Assembly (NCBI RefSeq): GCF_013602415.1
Contig: NZ_WPAG02000002.1
Location: 310,001 to 374,000 of the forward strand
Length of the DNA: 64,000 nucleotides
Source of the DNA: Rhodococcus sp. B50
Lineage (GTDB): Bacteria > Actinomycetota > Actinomycetes > Mycobacteriales > Mycobacteriaceae
Reading direction: 5' to 3'
Within the stretch, counting starts at the first letter, position 1. Each line of letters begins with the position of its first letter. The notes beneath the pieces were generated by a model that did no database searches, was not told where the DNA came from, and was given only the letters and a program-made list of their open reading frames with translations. The translations under genes and the position numbers were made by a program. This document shows, piece by piece, positions 17,345 through 27,795 of this stretch.

Positions 17345-18318
17345 CGTGCGGTGTATCTCCTGTGCAGAGCGTCGCCCAGGGCCGCCGCGGACTCGGCCGT
17401 GCTGGTCAGGCGCCAGTCGGTTTCCTTGTTGTGATGGAACCACACGAAGGTCGTGACCGCGGGATGACTGTCCAAGTAACCCACCAGATCCCGGATCCAG
17501 TCCGGCTTGGATCCACCGGACTCCGCACTCGCGACCTCGGTGACAGCGAGGGGACGCCCCGGAGCGAGCCGGCCGAGTTCGTCGAAGGTCGGACCGAACA
17601 ACTCCTCGGGGGACTGCCAGCGACTCCACGGTCGGGTGGTGCCCCAGTTGTAACCGTCGATCCCGAGGACGTCGACGTAGTCGTCACCCGGATACAGGGG
17701 AGCGACGGCGCTGCTGCCCTCGTGCGGGACGTTGACCGTCCAGATCCAGTGCACGTTGTCCGCCCCCTTGGACGCGAACAATTCGTGCACGTGCCGCCAC
17801 GCCGCGACATACGTCTCCGGTGAGGTTCCACCGCCGGGACCCCAGGGGTACCAGTCCCCGTTCGGCTCGTGCGCGAACCGCAGGAAGACGGTGCCGCCCC
17901 ACGCGGTGAGTTCGTCCGCCCAGCGATAGAGGTAGTCGTCGTGCACGCCGGCGGCGATGTCGCTCATCGTCACAGAGGTCCGGTCGTACGTGCCGTCGCC
18001 GCGCTGTATCCAGGGCTCCCACGTCACGATCGGGTCGGCACCCGACGCGCGGACGATGTCGAGGGCCCCGATGGGCGGAGGTGAGCGGAAATCGACGAAC
18101 CACAGCACCGCGCCCGGGGCGGTGCCGACGGCCTCGGTGACCGCGCGGTACTCGTCGACGGCCACCGGGCCACCGGGGGTGCTGATGCCGAAGCGGGGGC
18201 ACGCGGTGCTCGTCTCGTCGAGCGGGGCGACGATCGGTTCGCACGCGCGGCGCGAGTCGCAGGCGGTGCACAGAGACAGTGCCAGCAGGATGGCGGCCAT
18301 CGCACGAACCGGGAGCAC
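17341..18318 (-). CDS. secreted GH26-like glycoside hydrolase lipoprotein
   Basis: 325 residues. Signal peptide with lipobox LCTAC (Cys20), then a GH-A clan barrel resembling family 26 (beta-mannanase type). FLRFAHEPNGDWYPWG carries the acid/base Glu151, and AVTEVAS the nucleophile Glu261; TWEPW (99-103) and GIDGYNWG (219-226) are also typical. It probably trims or releases the polymer made by the coupled transferase, outside the membrane. First gene of the cassette. The GTG at 18318 fits the signal peptide, with a GGGAAGAA purine stretch upstream; an ATG six codons later is possible. Confidence 0.85.
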   Translation of the reverse strand: MLPVRAMAAILLALSLCTACDSRRACEPIVAPLDETSTACPRFGISTPGGPVAVDEYRAVTEAVGTAPGAVLWFVDFRSPPPIGALDIVRASGADPIVTWEPWIQRGDGTYDRTSVTMSDIAAGVHDDYLYRWADELTAWGGTVFLRFAHEPNGDWYPWGPGGGTSPETYVAAWRHVHELFASKGADNVHWIWTVNVPHEGSSAVAPLYPGDDYVDVLGIDGYNWGTTRPWSRWQSPEELFGPTFDELGRLAPGRPLAVTEVASAESGGSKPDWIRDLVGYLDSHPAVTTFVWFHHNKETDWRLTSTAESAAALGDALHRRYTAR

Positions 18319-18693
18319 GAGGAGCCATTCTTCCCGCCCGCGGCCCCTTGCGCAGGCTGTCCTGAGAGGTCCCCACGGTGACGACCCGAAGTTGTCGGTG
18401 GCACCCGCCACACTTGTGCTCGAGGTCTCTCTCGGGCGCTCTGCGGCGACACGCCGCGACACACCCGAAACGCCGTGGAGGGAGGGTGACGACCTGGGAA
18501 TATCACCTTTGTAAGTCACAACATCCTGGGTTCTGTGTATCCGGTGGGCACAAGGTGTAGTGTCTAGACCGCTGGAAGGCCACAAGTGCCGACGATCTCT
18601 CGGGGAAGCGGGATCGGACGGATTCGTGGGTTTCCGGGTAACGCACAGCAGTCAGTCGTCAGGCCGCCCACGGCCGTCGGAAAAGGGGCATTC
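18319..18693. other. 375-base divergent regulatory region (glycan cassette / nrdH)
   Basis: No gene seen. The right half holds two NrdR-like boxes and the nrdH leader. The left half must hold the promoter of the minus-strand glycan cassette. I looked for a GTTT...GGGTA stress-sigma promoter there and found no convincing pair. Confidence 0.6.
18516..18563 (+). promoter_or_regulatory. tandem NrdR boxes of the nrdHIEF operon
   Basis: Box 1 TCACAACATCCTGGGT (18516-18531) and box 2 GCACAAGGTGTAGTGT (18548-18563) match the NrdR consensus ACACWATATATWGTGT at 11 and 12 of 16 positions. Their starts are 32 bases apart, the three-helical-turn spacing usual for NrdR sites. NrdR would repress when dATP is high. 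TAGTGT at the end of box 2 may be the -10 element. Confidence 0.68.
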
Positions 18694-18924
18694 ATGAACA
18701 TCACCGTCTACACCAAGCCTGCCTGCGTCCAGTGCACCGCCACCTACCGTGCCCTCGACAAGGCCGGCATCGAGTACGACGTCGTCGACATCAGTGAGAG
18801 CCCCGAGGCCCGCGACTACGTCATGGCGCTGGGTTACCTCCAGGCGCCCGTCGTCGTCGCCGGCGACGACCACTGGTCGGGCTTCCGCCCCGATCGCATC
18901 AAGGCTCTCACGGTCGCTGCCTGA
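18694..18924 (+). CDS. nrdH: glutaredoxin-like NrdH-redoxin
   Basis: 76-residue thioredoxin-fold electron donor for class Ib ribonucleotide reductase, reduced by thioredoxin reductase. Redox motif CVQC at 11-14, and GFRPDRIKAL near the C-terminus as in NrdH proteins. The ATG at 18694 follows AAAAGGGG. First gene of nrdHIEF; two hairpins separate it from nrdI. Confidence 0.96.
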   Translation: MNITVYTKPACVQCTATYRALDKAGIEYDVVDISESPEARDYVMALGYLQAPVVVAGDDHWSGFRPDRIKALTVAA

Positions 18925-18927
18925 GTC

Positions 18928-18992
18928 CGGGCCGCGTTCGCAGCGGCCCGATCGTCGTCGTCTCCGGGCGGAAATGTGCCGTGTCCGCCCGG
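18928..18992 (+). terminator. two intercistronic hairpins between nrdH and nrdI
   Basis: Hairpin A has 8-base arms at 18928-18935 and 18943-18950. Hairpin B has 9-base arms at 18964-18972 and 18984-18992. Neither has a T-run. They could cause partial termination, or protect nrdH mRNA, so that the small redoxin is made in excess. Confidence 0.45.
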
Positions 18993-19030
18993 GCCGGTCT
19001 TCGCAATCGAATGAAGAGTGGTGACTACCG

Positions 19031-19483
19031 ATGGCTTCGCTGGTGTCGATCCAGGGAACGTCGCTGGTGTACTTCTCGAGTACATCCGAGAACACCCACC
19101 GATTCGTGCAGAAGCTCGGGATTCCGGCCAGCCGGATCCCACTGCACGATCGGGAGGGAAATTTCGAGGTCCACGAACCGTACGTGTTGATCGTGCCGAC
19201 CTACGGTGGCGGGACGACCGCCACCGGTCGCGATACCCGCTACGTTCCCAAACAGGTCATCCGGTTCCTCAACAACGAGCACAATCGGAGCCTGATCCGC
19301 GGTGTCATCGCGGCGGGTAACACCAACTTCGGCGACTCGTACTGTTTCGCGGGCGACATCGTCGCGCGCAAGTGCAAGGTGCCGTATCTGTACCGATTCG
19401 AGTTGATGGGCACGACCGACGACGTGGAGCGTGTCCGCGACGGTCTCGCCCGATTCTGGGAGTCCGTTCTCCAGAACGCCTGA
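19031..19483 (+). CDS. nrdI: flavodoxin-like NrdI
   Basis: 150-residue FMN protein that delivers an oxidant for building the Mn2-tyrosyl radical in NrdF. Flavin loops [13 protein letters not shown] (14-26), PTYGGG (56-61) and GNTNFG (96-101) are all present. Part of nrdHIEF. The ATG is the first good start after the nrdH hairpins. Confidence 0.96.
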   Translation: MASLVSIQGTSLVYFSSTSENTHRFVQKLGIPASRIPLHDREGNFEVHEPYVLIVPTYGGGTTATGRDTRYVPKQVIRFLNNEHNRSLIRGVIAAGNTNFGDSYCFAGDIVARKCKVPYLYRFELMGTTDDVERVRDGLARFWESVLQNA

Positions 19484-19566
19484 GCCACATCCGTATCCGT
19501 ATTCGACGCGCGTCGCGGACGTGACTGCGCGGCCGTTTCCTAACTCCGACAAGTGGGGACAGCACT

Positions 19567-21732
19567 GTGACCATTACCGATCCCGCTCCCGCCACGAGCG
19601 CACACCTCGACGATTCGATCAAGGATCTCGACTACCACGCGCTCAACGCGATGTTGAATCTGTACGGCCCCAACGGCGAGATCCAGTTCGACAAGGATGT
19701 GGCCGCCGCTCGCCAGTACTTCCTGCAGCACGTCAACCAGAACACCGTCTTCTTCCACAACCTCGACGAGAAGCTCGACTACCTCGTCGAGGAGAACTAC
19801 TACGAGCCCGAGGTGCTCGACAAGTACTCGCGTTCGTTCGTCAAATCGCTGTTCGACCATGCGTATTCGAAGAAGTTCCGGTTCCCGACCTTCCTCGGTG
19901 CGTTCAAGTACTACACCTCGTACACCCTCAAGACGTTCGACGGCAAGCGTTACCTCGAGCGGTTCGAGGACCGGGTGTGCATGGTCGCCCTGACCCTCGC
20001 CGACGGCGACGAGATCCTCGCCCGGCACCTCGTCGACGAGATCATCTCCGGCCGCTTCCAGCCGGCCACCCCGACCTTCCTCAACTCGGGCAAGAAGCAG
20101 CGCGGCGAACCCGTCTCGTGCTTCCTGCTCCGTATCGAGGACAACATGGAGTCGATCGGCCGCTCCATCAACTCCGCGCTGCAACTGTCCAAGCGCGGTG
20201 GCGGTGTCGCCTTGCTGCTCAGCAACATTCGTGAGCACGGCGCACCCATCAAGAAGATCGAGAACCAGTCCTCCGGCGTCATCCCGATCATGAAGCTGCT
20301 CGAGGACTCCTTCTCCTACGCCAACCAGCTCGGGGCCCGTCAGGGTGCCGGCGCGGTCTACCTGCACGCGCACCACCCCGACATCTACCGCTTCCTCGAC
20401 ACCAAGCGCGAGAACGCCGACGAGAAGATCCGCATCAAGACCCTCTCGCTCGGCGTCGTCATCCCCGACATCACGTTCGAACTGGCGAAGAAGAACGAGG
20501 ACATGTACCTGTTCTCGCCGTACGACGTCGAGCGCGTCTACGGGAAGCCCTTCGCCGACATCGACGTCACCGAGAAGTACTACGAGATGGTCGACGACAA
20601 GCGCATCCGCAAGTCGAAGATCAAGGCGCGCGAGTTCTTCCAGACCGTCGCCGAGCTGCAGTTCGAGTCGGGCTACCCCTACGTCATGTTCGAGGACACG
20701 GTGAACCGGGCCAACCCGATCGCCGGCAAGATCACGCACTCGAACCTGTGCTCGGAGATCCTGCAGGTCTCGACCCCCTCGGAGTTCAACGACGACCTGT
20801 CCTACAGCCATGTGGGCAAGGACATCTCGTGCAACCTCGGCTCGCTGAACATCGCGAAGACGATGGACTCGCCCGACTTCGCCCAGACCATCGAGGTGGC
20901 CATCCGCGGCTTGACGGCGGTCTCCGACCAGACGACGATCTCGTCCGTTCCGTCGATCGAGCGTGGCAACAACGAATCCCATGCCATCGGCCTCGGTCAG
21001 ATGAACCTGCACGGTTTCCTCGCCCGCGAGCACATCTTCTACGGGTCCGAGGAAGGCGTCGACTTCACGAACATCTACTTCTACACCGTGCTGTTCCACG
21101 CCCTGCGCGCGTCGAACAAGATCGCGATCGAGCGCGGTACGTACTTCAAGGGCTTCCCGGAGTCGAAGTACGCCTCGGGTGAGTTCTTCGACAAGTACAC
21201 CGATCAGGTGTGGGAGCCGGCGACCGAGCGGGTCCGCCAGCTGTTCGCCGGGTCGAACATCGAGATCCCCACTCAGCAGGACTGGCGCGAGCTGAAGGAG
21301 TCGGTGCAGAAGCACGGCATCTACAACCAGAACCTGCAGGCGGTTCCGCCCACCGGTTCGATCTCGTACATCAACCACTCGACGAGCTCGATCCACCCGG
21401 TCGCGTCGAAGATCGAGATCCGCAAGGAGGGCAAGATCGGGCGTGTCTACTACCCGGCGCCCTACATGACGAACGAGAACCTCGAGTACTTCCAGGACGC
21501 GTACGAGATCGGTTACGAGAAGATCATCGACACCTACGCCGCCGCGACGCAGCATGTCGACCAGGGCTTGTCGCTGACGCTGTTCTTCAAGGACACCGTC
21601 ACCACCCGCGACGTGAACAAGGCCCAGATCTACGCGTGGCGCAAGGGAATCAAGACGCTGTACTACATCCGCCTGCGGCAGATGGCGCTCGAGGGCACCG
21701 AGGTGGAGGGTTGCGTTTCCTGCATGCTGTGA
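19567..21732 (+). CDS. nrdE: class Ib ribonucleotide reductase alpha subunit NrdE
   Basis: Catalytic subunit that reduces ribonucleoside diphosphates, 721 residues as usual. Active-site Cys185 (PVSCFLLR), NLCSE with Asn393, Cys395 and Glu397, and the C-terminal shuttle pair Cys716/Cys719 in GCVSCML. It lacks the N-terminal ATP-cone of class Ia enzymes, so overall activity is not controlled by dATP binding at that site; this fits transcriptional control by NrdR. The GTG start at 19567 follows GTGGGGA. Confidence 0.97.
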   Translation: MTITDPAPATSAHLDDSIKDLDYHALNAMLNLYGPNGEIQFDKDVAAARQYFLQHVNQNTVFFHNLDEKLDYLVEENYYEPEVLDKYSRSFVKSLFDHAYSKKFRFPTFLGAFKYYTSYTLKTFDGKRYLERFEDRVCMVALTLADGDEILARHLVDEIISGRFQPATPTFLNSGKKQRGEPVSCFLLRIEDNMESIGRSINSALQLSKRGGGVALLLSNIREHGAPIKKIENQSSGVIPIMKLLEDSFSYANQLGARQGAGAVYLHAHHPDIYRFLDTKRENADEKIRIKTLSLGVVIPDITFELAKKNEDMYLFSPYDVERVYGKPFADIDVTEKYYEMVDDKRIRKSKIKAREFFQTVAELQFESGYPYVMFEDTVNRANPIAGKITHSNLCSEILQVSTPSEFNDDLSYSHVGKDISCNLGSLNIAKTMDSPDFAQTIEVAIRGLTAVSDQTTISSVPSIERGNNESHAIGLGQMNLHGFLAREHIFYGSEEGVDFTNIYFYTVLFHALRASNKIAIERGTYFKGFPESKYASGEFFDKYTDQVWEPATERVRQLFAGSNIEIPTQQDWRELKESVQKHGIYNQNLQAVPPTGSISYINHSTSSIHPVASKIEIRKEGKIGRVYYPAPYMTNENLEYFQDAYEIGYEKIIDTYAAATQHVDQGLSLTLFFKDTVTTRDVNKAQIYAWRKGIKTLYYIRLRQMALEGTEVEGCVSCML

Positions 21733-21779
21733 CCCGATCCACGACAGTCCTTGCATCAGCACACAATTCAGGTAGGTAA

Positions 21780-22784
<1,005 letters not shown>

Positions 22785-22811
22785 CGTAGACGGTGTGCAT
22801 CACCGTCTACG
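22785..22811 (+). terminator. first hairpin after nrdF
   Basis: 11-base arms (22785-22795 and 22801-22811) with a 5-base loop, starting right after the nrdF stop codon. Confidence 0.6.
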
Positions 22812-22818
22812 AACGCAT

Positions 22819-22869
22819 CGATCCCGTACACCGGCGCTGGAGCGCTCGGGTACGGGATCGCGTGTTTTT
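22819..22869 (+). terminator. second, T-tailed terminator after nrdF
   Basis: 11-base arms CGATCCCGTAC (22819-22829) and its complement (22850-22860) with a 20-base loop, followed by TTTTT at 22865-22869. One of the few T-tailed terminators in the window. Confidence 0.72.
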
Positions 22870-22890
22870 CGCGGCCCGGCCGGTCACCGA

Positions 22891-22896
22891 TAGCAT
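22891..22896 (+). promoter_or_regulatory. -10 element before the Emb-like gene
   Basis: TAGCAT lies 8 bases before the GTG start at 22905 and after the nrdF terminators, so the gene has its own, near-leaderless promoter. Confidence 0.4.
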
Positions 22897-22904
22897 CGCT
22901 CCTC

Positions 22905-25900
22905 GTGACCGAGACAAGAGAAGCGTCGGGCTCGCCTCGGCCGGTGACATCGGAACGCTCGCCGTCCGGCGGGCGGGCGGTGGAGCAGCGGATCCGTCTG
23001 TGGGCGGTGCTCGCCGCCGTCGTGGGGATCGTCGCGTCGATCGCGATGCCGTTCCTGCCCGTGACCCAGACCACTGCGACCATCGACTGGCCGCAGAGCG
23101 AGAGCAATGCCGGGATCTCGGCGCCGCTGGTGTCCTACGCACCGGTCGATCTCGAGGCCACGATCGAGTGCCGTTCCGTGCGCGATGCGCTGCCGGACGG
23201 CGGCACCGTCTTCTCCACACTTCCCGCAGGTGCCCCCGACCGTGAGGGCTACGGGCTGATCGCCCGCGTCCGGCCGGCCGGTGACGACGGGCGGGCGATG
23301 TTCGAGGTGATCTCGCGCAACACGCTGCTCTCCTCGGCGCCGGTGGACGAGCTGACCGGGGACTGTGCGGTCACCCTGTCCTCGAACTCGGAGCGTACCG
23401 TTGCCGCGATCACCGGGTCGACCGCCGCGGCGGGGGAGCGGACCTTCGACCGCGACCTGCGACCCCAGCTGGTCGGCATCTTCACCGACCTGCCCGGTCC
23501 CGCGCTCGACGGCGTCTCGGTCACCGCGACCGTCGACACCCGATTCACGACGTCTCCGACGATGCTGAAGATCGTCGTGATGATCGTCGCGGTGCTGGCA
23601 ACGGCATCGGCGTTGTGGACTCTCTCCCGGCTCGACCGCGCCGACGGCCGTCGTCACCTCCGCCTGCTGCCGGCGTCGTGGTGGTCGTTCACCCGGATCG
23701 ATGCGCTGGTCGTCGGAACACTGCTGCTCTGGCACGTGATCGGGGCGAACACCGCCGACGACGGTTACCAGCTCGGAATGGCCCGTGCCGCGGGCGACGC
23801 CGGGTACATGGCGAACTACTTCCGGTGGTTCGGTGTGCCCGAAGCGCCGTTCGGCACCCCCTTCTACGACGTCCTCGCCTTGATGACCCAGATCTCGACG
23901 GCGAGTATCTGGATGCGGCTACCGGCCCTGACCGCCGGGATCCTGTGCTGGTGGGTGCTCAGCCGCGAGGTCGCTCCGCGTCTCGGCGTGGCGCTACGCC
24001 GCAACCGACTTCCGTTGTGGACCGGGGCCCTGGTGTTTCTCGCGTTCTGGCTGCCGCTGAACAACGGATTGCGTCCGGAACCGATCGTCGCGACCGGTGT
24101 CGTGCTGACCTGGTGTTCGGTCGAACGCGCGATCGCCACCCGGCGTCTGCTGCCGGCCGCGGCGGCGATTCTGATCGCCGCGCTCACCGTGACCGCCGGA
24201 CCGTCGGGCATCATCTGTTTCGCCGCGCTGATCGCCGGTGCCCGCCCGATCGCCCGCATCCTCCATCGACGCGCGCTCAGCCTGGGATGGCTGCCGGTTC
24301 TCGCTCCCCTGGTCGCGGCCGGACTGGTGATCCTGGTTCCGGTCTTCTCCGACCAGACCCTCGCGGCGGTACTGGAGATGCAGCACGTGCACGGAGTCGG
24401 CCCGAACGTGCCGTGGTTCCAGGAGTACCTGCGCTATCAGTACCTGTTGCAGATCACCGTGGACGGCTCGCTGGCCCGCAGGTTCGCGGTCTTCACCCTG
24501 GTGCTGTGCCTGGTGGTGGCGATCGTGGCGATGCTGCGCCGCGGTGGGCGCATCCCGGGCACCGCGCAGGGCCCGTCCCGGCGCATCGTCGGCATCACCC
24601 TCGGTGCGCTGGTGCTGATGATGTTCGCGCCCACGAAGTGGACCCACCACTTCGGTATCTACGCCGGCCTTGCGGCTGCGGTGGCGATGCTCGCCGCCGT
24701 GGCCACCGGCCCCGCGGTGTTGCGTTCGCGACGCAACCGGGCGCTGTTCGCGGCGGCCGTGTCGTTCGTGGTGACCATGTCGTTCATCGGCCCCAACGGC
24801 TGGTGGTACGTCTCGAGCTACGGGGTGCCGTGGTGGGACAAGCCGCCGTCGGTCGCCGGATTCGGTTTCTCGACCGTCTTCTTCGCCGTGACGGTCGCCG
24901 CCTTGCTGCTCGCCGCTTGGTGGCACATCCACCCCGTCGCCTCGAGACGCACCGACTCTCCGTCCCGCTGGTGGGCGGTGCCACCGTTGACCGTCGCCGC
25001 CGCCGCGATGGTGGTGTTCGAGGTGCTGTCACTGGCCAAGGGTGCGATCGCGCAGTATCCGGGCTATTCGGTGGCACGATCCAATCTCGACACGCTCACC
25101 GGCAACTCGTGTGCGCTGGCGAACGACGTGCTGCTCGAAACGGATCCGAACGCCTCGGTACTCGCTCCGATCGGGGCCGACACGGCGACCTCCCTCGACG
25201 CCGGGGGAGGGGAGGGATTCACGCCGGGCGGTGTCGCTCTCGATCTCACCCCGGACGACGACTCGGCGTCGGCGGGCACCGCCAACACCGTCGATACGAA
25301 TGACGACCAGGGCTCGACCGGTGGCACCGGGGGCACCGGCGGCGGTACCGGCAGTGTCGGGATCAACGGCAGCACCGTCGCATTGCCGTTCGGTCTCGAC
25401 CCGGCGACCACCCCCGTGCTGGGTAGCCACGGCTCGACCCTCGGCGACGTCACGAGCGCGTGGTTCCGGCTGCCCGAGCCGGACGCGAACGGCTCCCGCG
25501 GGGATCTAGTCACCATCGCTGCGGCCGGACGGATCTTCTCGGTCGACGCCGACGGCACCGAAACCTACGGCCAGCGACTCGAACTCGAATACGGAACCAC
25601 CACGGCGGATGGCAGCGTCACCGCGCTGGGAAGGGCGTTGCCGATCGACATCGGTCCGGCGCCGTCGTGGAGGAATCTGCGTGTTCCGATGCAGACGCTG
25701 CCCGGCGAGGCCGACGCGGTGCGGATCGTCGCCTCGGACAACGATCTGGCGCCGGAACAGTGGCTGGCGTTCACCCCGCCGCGCGTACCGCAGACGCGAA
25801 CGCTGCAGCAGGTCGTCGGGAGCGACACACCGGTCCTGCTGGACTGGGCAGTCGGACTCAACTTCCCGTGCCAGCGTCAGATGATGCACCGCAACGGCAT

Positions 25901-26180
25901 TGCCGAGATTCCCGAATACCGCATCCTGCCGGACCGGATCGGTGCCATCTCCACCGATTTGTGGCAGGACCATCACGGTGGTGGTCCGCTCGGCTGGACC
26001 GACCAGTTGCTGCGGGCCCGCACGATCCCGTCGTATCTCGATCACGACTGGGACCGCGACTGGGGAGCGATCGAACAGTACACACCGATCGACTCGGCCA
26101 CGGAGACCGCGGAACTCGACACCACCACGGTCACGCGCAACGGGCTGTGGAGTCCGGGTCCGATCAACACCGCCTACTGA
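22905..26180 (+). CDS. Emb-type cell-wall arabinosyltransferase
   Basis: 1091 residues, the size of EmbA/B/C. It adds arabinofuranose from decaprenyl-phosphoarabinose to arabinogalactan or lipoarabinomannan at the outer face of the membrane. N-terminal helix (about 30-50), an extracytoplasmic jellyroll-like domain, then a GT-C core of many helices with GANTADDGYQLGMAR (Asp285/Asp286 catalytic acids), and a C-terminal carbohydrate-binding domain from about 760. A Gly/Thr-rich stretch (about 805-820) looks like a flexible linker. It stands alone here, without embA/embB or aftA neighbours, so which Emb it represents is open. Its end overlaps the convergent NUDIX gene by 7 bases. Confidence 0.93.
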   Translation: MTETREASGSPRPVTSERSPSGGRAVEQRIRLWAVLAAVVGIVASIAMPFLPVTQTTATIDWPQSESNAGISAPLVSYAPVDLEATIECRSVRDALPDGGTVFSTLPAGAPDREGYGLIARVRPAGDDGRAMFEVISRNTLLSSAPVDELTGDCAVTLSSNSERTVAAITGSTAAAGERTFDRDLRPQLVGIFTDLPGPALDGVSVTATVDTRFTTSPTMLKIVVMIVAVLATASALWTLSRLDRADGRRHLRLLPASWWSFTRIDALVVGTLLLWHVIGANTADDGYQLGMARAAGDAGYMANYFRWFGVPEAPFGTPFYDVLALMTQISTASIWMRLPALTAGILCWWVLSREVAPRLGVALRRNRLPLWTGALVFLAFWLPLNNGLRPEPIVATGVVLTWCSVERAIATRRLLPAAAAILIAALTVTAGPSGIICFAALIAGARPIARILHRRALSLGWLPVLAPLVAAGLVILVPVFSDQTLAAVLEMQHVHGVGPNVPWFQEYLRYQYLLQITVDGSLARRFAVFTLVLCLVVAIVAMLRRGGRIPGTAQGPSRRIVGITLGALVLMMFAPTKWTHHFGIYAGLAAAVAMLAAVATGPAVLRSRRNRALFAAAVSFVVTMSFIGPNGWWYVSSYGVPWWDKPPSVAGFGFSTVFFAVTVAALLLAAWWHIHPVASRRTDSPSRWWAVPPLTVAAAAMVVFEVLSLAKGAIAQYPGYSVARSNLDTLTGNSCALANDVLLETDPNASVLAPIGADTATSLDAGGGEGFTPGGVALDLTPDDDSASAGTANTVDTNDDQGSTGGTGGTGGGTGSVGINGSTVALPFGLDPATTPVLGSHGSTLGDVTSAWFRLPEPDANGSRGDLVTIAAAGRIFSVDADGTETYGQRLELEYGTTTADGSVTALGRALPIDIGPAPSWRNLRVPMQTLPGEADAVRIVASDNDLAPEQWLAFTPPRVPQTRTLQQVVGSDTPVLLDWAVGLNFPCQRQMMHRNGIAEIPEYRILPDRIGAISTDLWQDHHGGGPLGWTDQLLRARTIPSYLDHDWDRDWGAIEQYTPIDSATETAELDTTTVTRNGLWSPGPINTAY

Positions 26181-26647
26181 CGGAACCATGCCTCCGCACG
26201 ACCGGCGAGGGCCTTCCCGAGCCGCAGGCGCGACGTCTCGGTGAGCGGTTCGGGGAGCTCGTCCGTCGCGAACCACGCCACTTCGAGGTTCTCGTCGTCG
26301 GCGACACGCGCGTGCCCGCCGATGGCGCGCAACAGGAAGCACACGTCGAGGTACTGCGCGACGTCGCCGTTGGGATAGGTGATGGGCGCCGTGACGTCGA
26401 CGCTCGTCAGCCGCACGAGTTCGGCGGTGATACCCGTCTCCTCGAGCACCTCGCGGACCGCGGCGACCGCCGGTTCCTCGCCGGGTTCGAGGATGCCGGA
26501 CACCACCGCCCACATGCCGTTGTCGGCGCGGCGGGTGAGCAGGACGCGATCGTGCTCGTCCGTGACGATCGCGCTCACCCCCGGCAGCCACAGGGGAGCA
26601 GTTCCTACGTGTGAGCGGAGCTGGACGACGAAATCGGGTATCGGCAC
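26174..26647 (-). CDS. NUDIX hydrolase
   Basis: 157 residues with a perfect NUDIX box GILEPGEEPAVAAVREVLEETGI at 51-73 (Gly51, Glu56, Arg65, Glu66, Glu69 and Glu70 are the conserved ones). Hydrolyses a nucleoside diphosphate linked to another group; the substrate cannot be read from sequence. MutT-like or ADP-sugar activity is possible. It overlaps the end of the emb-like gene and is followed 49 bases upstream on the same strand by the siderophore-binding genes. Confidence 0.92.
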   Translation of the reverse strand: MPIPDFVVQLRSHVGTAPLWLPGVSAIVTDEHDRVLLTRRADNGMWAVVSGILEPGEEPAVAAVREVLEETGITAELVRLTSVDVTAPITYPNGDVAQYLDVCFLLRAIGGHARVADDENLEVAWFATDELPEPLTETSRLRLGKALAGRAEAWFRQ

Positions 26648-26696
26648 GCCTTCGTTTCTATACCGGCAGGCGTGCTGCCGCCGGACGAGCCGGCGA

Positions 26697-27755
26697 TCAG
26701 TTGGAGTAGCCGTTGAGGGTGTAGGTCAGGTCGGTGAGGATCGCCCGCGCGGCAACCGGTCCGGGGGTCGACCACACGTCGTCGCTCATGGAGAACAGAC
26801 GGCCGTCACGAACGGCCCCGAGATCGAGCCACTCGTCGGTCTGCATGTATTCGGTGCCGGCCCCCAGTCCGTCCTCACCGGCGAAGCGGACGAAGATCAC
26901 ATCGCCGTCGGCGGCCGCCGGGTCCTCCGCGTCGACGGCCTGCCACGGCCGGCCGTCGATCACCGCGAACCGCTGGGCCGGCGGACGGGCCGCTCCCACG
27001 TCTCCGAGCACCTGCCCCGCGAACGACGCGGAGCCCTCCACCCTGGGACCGTCGGCCGTGAACCGGACGATGGACGCCTGGGTCTGGGACGAGGCCAGCT
27101 CACGGCCCAGATCGCGGGCAGCCGTGGTGTAGTCGTCGAGGACGCGCCGGGCCGCCTCCGTGCGCCCGAGCGCCTCACCGACGCGCACGAACTGGTCTCT
27201 CCAGAACACCGGATCGGACCCGACCAGCACGGTGGGTGCGACCGTGCTCAGTGAGGTGTAGACGTCGGGATCGGCGGAGGAGCCGAGGATCACGTCCGGC
27301 TGCGCGCGCTCGATCGCCGCGACGTCCGGGGCGCCGGCAGCTCCCACGGCCGGCAACTCGCCGATCCCGGTGCCGAGGTATTCCGGTCGCCCGGAGATTT
27401 CGGCGCTCGCTCCCACGACGCGCTCCCACAGTCCCAGGGCGCACACCGCGTCGAGCGCCGCGGAGTCGAGGACGACGATGCGCTGGGGGTCGGCGGGCAC
27501 ATCCGACCGGCCTGCGGTGTGCAGGACCGGTCGGGTGCCGTTCGTGGGCTGTCCCGGATCGAGCGGGGAGGGGAGTGGGCACGCGGTCGACGTGTCCCGG
27601 TCGATACCCACGACCGAGGCCCCGGCGATGCGCGTCGTGGTGCGCACGATCTCGGATGCGTCGTCGTCGGGTGGTGTGGAGCACCCGGCCAGGGCTGTCG
27701 TCACTGCAGCGACGGCTGCGACGAGCACTGCTCGTGACCGGTGCACGGAAATCAC
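26697..27755 (-). CDS. FecB-type substrate-binding lipoprotein (metal/siderophore uptake)
   Basis: 352 residues. Signal peptide with lipobox LAGC (Cys25), then a periplasmic-binding-protein fold of the FecB/FhuD class: RIVVLDSAALDAVCALGLWERVVGAS, PDVAAIERAQPDVILGS and a C-terminal WSTPGPVAARAILTDL. Should capture a ferric siderophore or heme outside the membrane. Lies 40 bases after the second binding protein and is probably in the same operon. No permease or ATPase is next to it, so it must work with one encoded elsewhere. Paralogous to its neighbour. Confidence 0.87.
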   Translation of the reverse strand: MISVHRSRAVLVAAVAAVTTALAGCSTPPDDDASEIVRTTTRIAGASVVGIDRDTSTACPLPSPLDPGQPTNGTRPVLHTAGRSDVPADPQRIVVLDSAALDAVCALGLWERVVGASAEISGRPEYLGTGIGELPAVGAAGAPDVAAIERAQPDVILGSSADPDVYTSLSTVAPTVLVGSDPVFWRDQFVRVGEALGRTEAARRVLDDYTTAARDLGRELASSQTQASIVRFTADGPRVEGSASFAGQVLGDVGAARPPAQRFAVIDGRPWQAVDAEDPAAADGDVIFVRFAGEDGLGAGTEYMQTDEWLDLGAVRDGRLFSMSDDVWSTPGPVAARAILTDLTYTLNGYSN

Positions 27756-27795
27756 GTCGGACCACTCCTGTAGGACGCTGCTCGGATCGGACGGC

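Noticed and set aside
18400..18500. Stress-sigma (GTTT...GGGTA) promoter for the glycan cassette
   Set aside because: No pair with correct spacing on the minus strand; only isolated GTTT or GGGT words.
25315..25365. GGCACCGG-type repeats, possible minisatellite
   Set aside because: They encode a Gly/Thr-rich linker inside the Emb-like protein and are too short and irregular for a separate repeat element.
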